A DNA stretch of 64,000 nt from Ectobius pallidus. Its lineage: Eukaryota; Arthropoda; Insecta; Blattodea; Ectobiidae. The notes beneath the pieces are model-generated. The model did no database searches. It worked only from the letters and a program-made list of their open reading frames with translations, and was not told the origin of the DNA. How positions within the stretch are numbered: position 1 is the first letter of the stretch; each line of letters opens with the position of its first letter. The stretch is taken from NCBI GenBank assembly GCA_964059195.1, contig CAXKWD010000005.1, positions 46,391,825-46,455,824 of the forward strand. The letters are read 5' to 3'. Made by a program: the position numbers and the translations under genes. Positions 55,621 to 64,000 of the stretch are shown here, one piece after another.

Positions 55621-57529
55621 CAGAGGAAGTTGCGTGTTTCACATAAGATTTTATTAGTTATTCAATTTTAAACTAAAAATATCACTGTTAGCATTATATA
55701 CTTCAACTAGCTAACATTGTTGCTTTGACAGTGCTTGTAGTCCCAACTAATTTAACGAGAGAAACGAAATCTGGAGCCCATTTTCATTACTGCATTATAA
55801 TTGCTTTTGATATGAGGAGCTAACATTTAGGGTTAATGCGTTTAACAATTGAATATTTAAAAATCTGTTTTTATACTGCGAAGTCAATATTATATCTTGC
55901 TTCTCTTGTTTTTAGGAAAATTTCATGTGGGGTGGGGATTAGAATTCCCAAGTTTTTGTCCTGGAGAGAAGTTAATTTGAAAAGAAATAACGTGCGAGCA
56001 GGTAGTGCAATGCACTGTACTGTACCAGGATTACCTCAACCCTGTTTCCCTTTAAATTTATACTCTGAAATACTTCTCATTCCAGACATCACTGTACCTT
56101 ACCTTCTAAGCCAAATTAATGGCTTTCTCTTTCTGCTTTTCCAGCTCTGATAAATATGCTTCAAGAACAGATCTTCACTCTCAACCCTCTTTTCTTTCAC
56201 CGTTCTTGATCTCTACCTTAATTCTGTACATACATAAGCAAGACGTATGTAATGGAAGCATTATATTTTTCTCATGAAAGGTAAATTATGGGGAGGGCTA
56301 GAGCTCAATATAATTTCTTTATTCCCTAACGTGTCAACAATGCTATACAGATATTCTACAGTTAAATGTAAAAACTCAAATTTTGGAAGCATAATAAGAT
56401 AGCCCATTTGGTATTTGCCCAGACCTAGGTAAGCGGTGAAAGGTGGTGGAGGTTCATTTGAGTGATTATAAGGATCAGTCCGACTCATATTGGTTTGATG
56501 TCAAAAGTCTGGCGGACAAACATTAGCCTATGAACACAGGTGAGTTCAGGAGCGAAGAAGTGAGGGAATAAGACATATTAAGAGGAGAGTTGAATGATAT
56601 TGGCTTTTGAATATTATCTTCTACATATCATTACAGTCATTTGCGGTGAACAAAGGACTGGAAGTTATTCTCTTATCGAACAACGGTAAAAGTAATTCTG
56701 AAATGATTATGTTCTCTCGAAGAATCTAGGGGCGCTTAGCCGTATCCGAAGTGGAAAAAAGGGGGAGGCACAGGGGTTGGAGATTGGCAAGGTGGGGCAG
56801 GTTTAGAATTTCCTTACCATTATGAACCAGTGCGCATTATATCGGAATCATTCCGTGCACTTGAGTGGACTTTTCTCTACCCGTTCCATAAGTTGTCTTA
56901 TGCAGAAAAAGTATTGTGTTGGTCTCTGAAATTCTATGTAGAGTTGTTAATATGTCAGTGTCTGAAAGCATGTCTTGTCTGTTAGCAGCACAGTTCGAGA
57001 ACTAAAAATTAGGTTAAATAAACTTTTATATTTCAGTTAGATATCTTTTAGGGATGGGACTCAAAACTCGTATTATTACTACCACTTAACATGACGAAAC
57101 TTTCATCGTTACGATTTCCGAAAAAGGCTCAAATTAATGTAATTCTTTTTTTCATGCGAGATGTTTTTACCATGATTTTAAACTTTGTTTTAAACGTTTT
57201 CTGAAAACAATGCTTTTACGGGTGGTTATAAGCAAACCATCATATACGATACACAAACTCAGGCGTAGCTTAGCGAGGCTGAGATAACTGAATACGCACT
57301 CCCTGCAATACAACCCCTTATTATTTTTCAGAATGTGAAGAGATAATATTGTGTTGTCTAAGGACACCCGGATTTTTACTGTATCCCATAACATGTTTTA
57401 ACATGTTTTTATCACATCGAAGTTAGTGTGCTTGTATTTTTTCTTAACATTTATTTCATTGTAGCTGAACGAATAGTTTCAATTTTTTCACTTCATTGCG
57501 TAACACAAAATCATAAAAAAAAAAAGAAA
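55621..57529. other. No recognisable gene
   Basis: ORFs at 55836-56150 (plus) and 56261-56488 (minus, with PPPPFTAYLGLGKYQMGYL) have no domain I recognise. The second has protein-like composition and might be a host exon, but nothing supports splice sites firmly. Confidence 0.45.
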
Positions 57530-58640
57530 TATGGCAAATAAAGATACGGCAGAAGGTAGCCTGTATATTAGTGTTATATAGAAGCTCTGAAAATTTGAAG
57601 ACACTAGCTGATATAGCTTAGAAGAAAATATTCCTTACATATTAAAAAAGGAAACTTACGGGAAACGAGGTTCAAAGTTCTGAGTGCATATTAAGCGGAG
57701 TCCTGAACATCTTCTCTGAACTGTTAGTGCTGGAACATTTATTATTTTACTGTGTGTCATTTTACCTTTTTTTTGACACCACGTGCCAATGGGGTTTTAG
57801 TGTCCTTACATTTTTCATAAAGTTATTATTTCAGTGAAGTATTTTTCTTTCCTTAAATTGTTTTCAGTAAAGTAGGCTATCTTTCGGTATGTTAGACTTT
57901 TAATTAATCAAATGTACAAATGAGTACATGCTACAAAGTGTAAAATAGAATTTTTACAAGTTCTGAAAATTTAAAGCCTATAAATCGTAGATTTTAGAAA
58001 AATTATAAAAAATGATAATTTTTTTGTAGCCGAAGAATATTTTACACTTTTTGCACTGTATTGCGCAACTCAGGATCTTTACTTCATGAGATATGACAAA
58101 TAATATATATTTTGAAGTGTATCTTGGTTTTATATAGAAGCCCTGATAACTTGAAAATCTAGCTCTTATAGTTTAGAAGAAAATGTTTCTTATGCAGCAA
58201 AAATAAATAAATATGCTAAATAACTTCCGGGAAGCGAGGTTCAAAGTCTGAGTGCATAGGCCTATTTAGTAGAATCCAGAACGTTTTCCTACTCTATTAG
58301 GACTAGGACATTTATTTTTTTTCCGTTTGTTATTACATATTTTGGAATCCTTGTATCACTGGGATTTTAGTGTACTTTAGTTTTCCATAAAGCAATTACT
58401 TTTTTAAGTGAAGTATTTTTCTTTTTATTAATTTCAATTCGGTAGGCCATATTTAGCAATTATGTTCCTTTATTTAATTATTTATGAAACTGACCACATG
58501 TTTTGAAATGTAAAATTGTATTTTTTACAACTTCTGAAAATTTCAAGTCTGTAGTTCTTACACTTTACAAAATGATCGTAATATGAGGAAATAATTAACT
58601 TGCAGGAATTTAAACTGAAAGGGCATACTTTTAAAATATA
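57530..58640. repeat. Degenerate ~550-bp tandem duplication
   Basis: The two halves (about 57530-58080 and 58085-58640) share in order: ATAGAAGCYCTGA, TAGYTTAGAAGAAAAT, GGGAARCGAGGTTCAAAGT, CTGAGTGCATA, GGRACATTTATT, GGATTTTAGTGT or GGGTTTTAGTGTCC, TTCCATAAAGCAATTA or its variant, and CTGAAAATTTMAAG. Identity is perhaps 70-75% by eye, so it is old. Part may extend to a third partial copy upstream (57040-57200). No coding frame. Confidence 0.7.
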
Positions 58641-59779
58641 TTTTACAATACTTTATATAAGAAGCTACAAATGAGATAATTGTGTAATTTGAAGGAGGAA
58701 AGTCTATACTTATATCATACATAAAAGGTCAAAATAAATGCTTTTATCATTTTTCATCTTCCGGGTGCCCGTAAGTTTAGGATAGAGAAAGTTATATGAG
58801 TGTATCATAACATATTTTTCAGCCCTTAGGGGTTAAGTAATTCCCTCATAAAAGTAATTCCTTCAAAAATATTATTCCTACAGAAATATGATCCAGATCA
58901 ATATCGTAGTAAATTTTATTTAGATTAATTTTGTGCATAAACTGCTTTTTCCTAGAACCCATAGTATTTTGGGTAGGCCTATTTAGGGAAATCTCAGAGA
59001 AACGATATACGTATCACCACCCCACTCATCCCATTTATCAGGACTTCTAGTATGTTCTTTAGGACACTCTCCCCCATATCTCTGCTAAATTTCGAAACGA
59101 GGCCTACATTATATTTTTCCCCATTTTTTTTTCCTTTTTAGCCTGGACTACATTATACTTTCCATTACTTGTTCTGTGGTTGTACTGTGATCGGGTTTTT
59201 AATAAATGCAATATTAATGGCTGTGTAGTATTAATATGCATGTTTAACGATGAAAATACGCAATATACAGTTTATATGCAAATATATAAAACCGAAATAA
59301 AGATAAAGTGCTACCAGTATGCACAACTCGAAGTTTGGCCCAAAATGAAAATTGCTTGAAATTTTGAACATTTGAAGAAAAATAACAAATGACTACTCAT
59401 TTTAAAGAAATTTTATTGCCCTACAACCACTTTTATGAGGGAATTACTAAGGGCTGAAGTGCTAGAAGGCAAAGTGTATCGAAAAACGTGAATCGAAAGA
59501 GCGTTTTTCGAACATTTGCTATTTTTGTTGGAAGATATTCAAAACAATTGGTGATAGAAACAAATATATAGGATCAAACTTGTATTAAATTTTATCAGTT
59601 TGAACTTTGAACGCAGTTATTTTCCTCTACGATGCTCCGTTGTTTATATACAAGCGAAAAAAAGATACCTTCTTCGGGCCCTCTGCCTCCTTCTCACCGA
59701 CAACCACGAGGACTTTTGTATGTTGCTCAGGACACACCCCTATCAACACTAGTAGTAGTAGTAGGTCCGTAGATCGCGA
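58641..59779. other. No recognisable gene
   Basis: AT-rich. Words such as CATAACATATTTTTCAGCCC resemble the flanking duplicated repeat, so this may be more of the same decayed family. Confidence 0.45.
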
Positions 59780-61503
59780 ACGATCTCTGGAGATCCCCTA
59801 GGATATGCACAGCAGTTTAGGGTGCCAGCCTAACATTGTCTCTTGTTATGCATTTAGTAACCCGTTGAACAGCATCTCTCCATTCAGATCTAGATTCTGC
59901 AAGCCTAATGATCTGTGCCCATTCCATCTTAAGGGTGTCCTTAATCCCGTCTGTCCATCTAATTCTGCGTCTGCCTTGTTTCCTGCTGCCTTGTGTGATG
60001 CATAACATTAGGTCTTTTTCCAACGAATTATTTCTTCTCAGCAGATGACCGAAATACGTCAGCTTGTTTTTAATAGCAATTACAGTCAGGGAATTTCCAG
60101 GATTGACTTCTTCCAAAATGGATGCATTTGTTCTTTTGTCTTTCCAGGATACACGCAGCATTTTCCTCCATGTCCATAGCTCGAATCGGTCTAGTCTCTT
60201 TTTGTCCTCTTTATGAAGAGTCCAACTTTCACTACCGTACAGCACGACTGGGAATACCATGGTCTTTACAATGGACATTTTCGTATTCCTTGATATGTCA
60301 GAGTCTTTCAATACTTTAGTTAATTTGACCATTGCCACTTTACTCAAACCTATTCTTCTTTTAATTTCGTGCTTGATATAACCATCTTTATTGATCAGTG
60401 AGTCAAGGAAATTAAATTCTGTAACCTCTCGGATGGTCTGACCGTTCACTCTGATATTGATATCGTCACCAATGCACATGACTTTAGTTTTGGATAAATT
60501 TAGGGGAAGTCCATATCGTTCACTAATTTTCATTATGCTTGTGATCATGTCTTGTAGTTCTTCCTTGTTATCCGCTAGGAGGGTGGTGTCATCCGCATAT
60601 CTAAGTAAGTTCACTTTCCGTCCGCCAATTCTTATACCAGCTGATAGCTGGTCCAGATTAGCTTGCGATATAATAAGTTCACTATAAACATTGAACAGAG
60701 CTGGAGAAATTGTACAACCCTGTCTAACTCCTTTGCAAATTTTAATCCAGTCTGTTTCTCCTTGCTCGATCTTTACTTTTGCAGTTTGGTTCGTGTATAA
60801 GTTTTTAACAATTGATACTAGATGTTCGGGAATACCAATGTGACGCATTGCTTCTAGCATCCTGTTATGATCTACACAATCGAAAGCTTTTGTATAGTCA
60901 ATGAAACACAAAAATAATTTCTTCTGGAATTCATGTGCAGACTCTATGATCCATCTCAAATTGGCTATATGATCACGCGTGCCTCTATTCCTTCTAAATC
61001 CTGCTTGATCTATCATCATAGCTTGTTCAATGTAAGGCTCCATTCTTTTCTGTAAAATTTTTAGCATGATCTTACTGCAGTGCGATATTAGAACAATTGT
61101 TCTATTGTTGGTACACTGTCTTGTGTCGCCCTTTTTAGGAAGTACTATGAAAACTGATTTCTTCCATTCTTCTGGCCAGACTTCTGTTGTCCAAATTGTA
61201 TTGCAGAGATTCCTTAATATAGGAATTAGTTCATCTGTAGCTCCTTGGATCATTTCTATTGGAATATTGTCATTACCAACTGCTTTGTTGTTAGGAATGT
61301 GCTTAGTAGCCCACCATATTTCCTCGTCCAAGATCAGTGGTTCTGGTGTATGAAATATTGATTCTGCTCCGCTTGTTACTGGAAGTGTTTTCATATATAG
61401 TTCTTCTACATACTCCTTCCATCTAGCCAAAATCTCATTTTTATTTGTTAAAATTTCTCCGTCTTTGCTTTTAACTGCTCCTGATCTAGGTACAAAGTCT
61501 CGA
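59749..61503 (-). mobile_element. 5'-truncated RTE-like LINE with (ACT)n tail, minus strand
   Basis: A long RT frame followed on the minus strand by a short 3' UTR and a tail of ACT units (plus-strand TAGTAGTAGTAG at 59751-59763). The 5' truncation is at about 61503, where the coding frame ends at an in-frame stop. Confidence 0.85.
59817..61430 (-). CDS. RTE-like LINE reverse transcriptase (537 residues, uninterrupted)
   Basis: Complete RT: PEEWKKSVFIVLPKKGD (about 86-102), IDQAGFRRNRGTRDHI (about 140-155), FIDYTKAFD (176-184, first catalytic Asp), GVRQGCTISPALFN (234-247), RYADDTTLLA (277-286, catalytic pair), then VLYGSESWTLHKEDKKRLDR, LTYFGHLLRRNN and GSRKQGRRRIRWTDGIKD, the signature end of RTE-type elements, shared with the decayed copies at 20.5, 22.0 and 39.8 kb. 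The listed start is a TTG; the frame is open upstream to about 61500 without an ATG, so it is a truncated polyprotein. No internal stop: a young copy. Confidence 0.92.
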   Translation of the reverse strand: MARWKEYVEELYMKTLPVTSGAESIFHTPEPLILDEEIWWATKHIPNNKAVGNDNIPIEMIQGATDELIPILRNLCNTIWTTEVWPEEWKKSVFIVLPKKGDTRQCTNNRTIVLISHCSKIMLKILQKRMEPYIEQAMMIDQAGFRRNRGTRDHIANLRWIIESAHEFQKKLFLCFIDYTKAFDCVDHNRMLEAMRHIGIPEHLVSIVKNLYTNQTAKVKIEQGETDWIKICKGVRQGCTISPALFNVYSELIISQANLDQLSAGIRIGGRKVNLLRYADDTTLLADNKEELQDMITSIMKISERYGLPLNLSKTKVMCIGDDINIRVNGQTIREVTEFNFLDSLINKDGYIKHEIKRRIGLSKVAMVKLTKVLKDSDISRNTKMSIVKTMVFPVVLYGSESWTLHKEDKKRLDRFELWTWRKMLRVSWKDKRTNASILEEVNPGNSLTVIAIKNKLTYFGHLLRRNNSLEKDLMLCITQGSRKQGRRRIRWTDGIKDTLKMEWAQIIRLAESRSEWRDAVQRVTKCITRDNVRLAP

Positions 61504-64000
61504 GACTACCAAATTTAAAAGCTACACTATTTTTCCCTAATCAGTGTTTTTATATTTAGGTCTGCTGACTGGACTCGTCCTGATTATTCCGCATCTTCCT
61601 GAGCAGGTTCAGGGAGAAAAATATTGTACTTCCTTCACGTACATCAGGTGTCTACAATCCTTTGAAGCAAAGAATTCACCATAGGCCTACGCTGCCAAAC
61701 ATAAGGCTGCAGATATTCGGAAAATATCGCTGATGGAGCCATTCCGAGGGAGATTAGGTTTTCTATGGTGAGGTTGAGGGTACTTTTGGCTCCTTCCACT
61801 TCGTTGGCAGCGTGTGGTAAATTCTTCGGGACAACTTTGAAAGACTGTAAACCTATGAGGACGCGATATGTGTATATGATTTCCATCTCGTAATTACAGG
61901 AATAAACACATTTTTAACGAATGATTGCTGTTTCTTACTTGTCTCATGTATCTTACTCACATCTACATTGTTCAAGAAAGACCATACTTTAAGTAACAGC
62001 ATATTATATCATGACCTTCCAATTGTATATTTTAAAATGTTCTTCCCAGCCCACATTATCGTAGAAAAGCTAGTTGCCACGACTTGGGTGACAACTCTCA
62101 TACAATGTGAAAAAGGTTAAAATTATCAAGTCATAGTTTCTGAAGTTATAACAGATCCATTAGCTCTGCTCTGCTTCTTTACTTACTTATTTTTAAAATT
62201 TCACTCGGCTGAAGAAAAATGCAGAATTTCTATTTGAAGTAGAGATAAACTTGACACAAACTGTAACGGTTTAAAGAGAGATGGAGTATGGTGCTTAATC
62301 ATTTTTATCCTCCTCCTACTTTAAGAGCACAGCCATCTGGCTAGACTGTCAAAATTAATCCAACTTTTCTTCGCACATTTATTTTCAACGCCAATTTCTT
62401 GTAACGTTTGTAAACTTGAAATTACATATTAGTATTACAGGATCAAGATTTTCCAGGGAGTTTACAACTTACAGCTCTTAGTGCAACTAAGATTAATATT
62501 AGCCTACAACTTTATGTTGAGAGTAGTCCTACATTTTTCCTCAAGCCTGTGTTTCTATTAATTTTAGGCAGTATCTAACTTTCGTGTAGTTATCTTAAGA
62601 AGTGATATGAAATTAATAAAAAAATATATATGTAAATGAAATGCTGTATTTTGGTACATTATAAATGTTGATATATTTTATTTATTTCACGTATTATATA
62701 CTAACTAATAAGCGTATTATTAACGAAACTTTCAATGTGCCGTGAATTTGAGTTTTAGGCCTATTGAACTGAGGTCGTGCCAGTATGAGTATTAAAGTAG
62801 TAAATCTTGTTGGTACAGTATTTTAATGAGTTTCAGACGAGTCTTCCATTTATATACCACACTATTTTAACAATATTCAAATTTCAAGTCGAGATGGCCT
62901 GACGAATGTAAACATCTTTCTCTCATTAAAATGAAGTACATCTTGAATATGTCCTGTCTGCTTGACACTCCGATGCGGAATGAGTAGTTTGAATTACGGC
63001 TTCCTGCTTCTTCTCCGATGAATCAGAGGGGGAGATGGTATAAAAGCATGACCTATTGAATGATAATTGGTCGCCGATAGGTACAGTCATATTCAAGTAG
63101 TTCGAATTTTGTCGGTTGCATCTACTCTTACAGCTTCTTCCTGGGATTCCGTATTAAGAACGTTAGTGAAAAGAACAGTATTCCCTACTCTGTCAGTTTG
63201 GCTTTATTTTGAAATATAGGCTTCAATATAGGCTTTGCATCTTCTAGATTATGATTTTTTTAAAATGCTAACAAATTAATCTCACTTTAATATCGATAAC
63301 TATAATTTCGTATTATTTTCCATTGGCCTAAAATTAAACGGCATCACAGGTTCAGGGGAAGTAGTTTTGACTGAGACGATGGTTATTTGCTGTTACTTGT
63401 ATTGTACAAACGTAGAAGAAAGTGGGTTCACGACACGAATATAGAAACCTAGGAGATTAGCAAATTGATGATAAAATTACATGGATATGAAGTTAAATAT
63501 AATTTTTGGAATAAACGAGAATCAGATTTACCATATTGTCCTTTCTCAAAAATGACATTGAAAAGAAGAACCTGTATGGTAATCATTCCTGCAGAGAAGT
63601 TACTGGCTGATTTTTACAGATTATGATCAAAATTTAACGTATGAAAATCCGTAGGTATAGCGAGACAAATTAAAGAACAATATGCGCAGAAGCACAATCA
63701 GAAGAAACTGGCGCAGGAACTAGAGCTAAAGGCATGGTCGATGCGCAGAACGAATATTCACGTGCTTGTTATTTAACTTGTCGCAATATAGTAAAAGTAG
63801 TGACGGTGATGTTGCAAGCTGAATAACTTGATATTTTCTTTAGCGTCACCTTGCACCTGGTGTGAGAGAAACCTGAACCTTGTTCATACCTGGTGACGTT
63901 TTAAAAACATAGCCAAAAATCAAACACTACGCGAAGGAGCTAGGATAGCGAATACAGCACACGCGACTCTGTTTGGCCAGTCATATTAAATTAATGAAAC
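61504..64000. other. No recognisable gene; possible TATA box at 63039
   Basis: The minus ORF at 61644-61886 (EVEGAKSTLNLTIENLISLG) is unidentified. A consensus TATAAAAG at about 63039-63046 after a GGGGGAGATGG stretch is followed by ACAGTCA about 40 bases later, which could be a host promoter; no ORF of note follows before the window ends. Otherwise AT-rich. Confidence 0.4.

Noticed and set aside
56261..56488. Possible host exon (PPPPFTAYLGLGKYQMGYL)
   Set aside because: Protein-like composition, but no recognisable family and no convincing splice sites; kept only as a remark.

Overview
This is a window of AT-rich (roughly one third GC) animal nuclear DNA, almost certainly from an insect. 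Retrotransposons of several clades, tRNA-derived SINEs, foldback and MITE-like elements and microsatellites dominate it. There is no bacterial-type gene organisation, and no complete multi-exon host gene could be recognised. The LINE types (RTE-like elements with long simple-sequence tails), the SINE styles and the over-represented octamer TAGGCCTA fit a large repeat-rich insect genome; a cockroach or termite relative is my best guess, but the sequence does not prove it.

Layout. 0-6 kb: two decayed LINE fragments and one largely intact LINE reverse transcriptase (3977-5860, minus). 6.5-12 kb: an interspersed repeat, a 711-bp foldback element, a small hairpin and a 1,030-bp pogo-like non-autonomous transposon with 27-bp terminal inverted repeats. 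12-20 kb: mostly anonymous sequence, a SINE with clear target duplications and a candidate DNA element marked by GTATAAATAAAA repeats. 20-22.3 kb: two LINE 3' ends.

22.2-26.1 kb is the most unusual part. It holds a compact intronless gene cluster unlike its surroundings: the N-terminal half of a secreted matrix metalloproteinase (minus), an unidentified 112-residue ORF (minus), a stand-alone single-BIR protein (minus), a tRNA-Leu(UAA) gene (minus), and a proline-rich hinge plus hemopexin domain (plus). The ORF and the BIR gene sit behind two copies of the same ~240-260 bp TATA-containing promoter segment, and the outer end of one copy meets the 3' end of the tRNA. The two metalloproteinase halves point in opposite directions. 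Inverting about 22.26-25.21 kb on paper would make the whole cluster co-linear, so I infer one captured or retroposed gene module (possibly viral in origin) broken by inversion, with loss of the catalytic core, one in-frame stop and frameshifts.

26-45 kb: ~197-bp tandem repeats, LINE remnants of several clades, four SINEs, a piggyBac-like end with tandem repeats, and a ~510-bp microsatellite that forms the 3' tail of an RTE-like LINE. 45.4-55.6 kb: a LINE split by a 7,636-bp Ty3/gypsy element (minus) with nearly identical LTRs, a CAAG target duplication, a primer site matching initiator tRNA-Met, and gag and pol in one frame separated by a single UGA followed by CUAG. Its integrase is truncated. 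57.5-58.6 kb: a degenerate duplication. 59.8-61.5 kb: an RTE-like LINE with a long open RT frame. The rest shows no recognisable gene.
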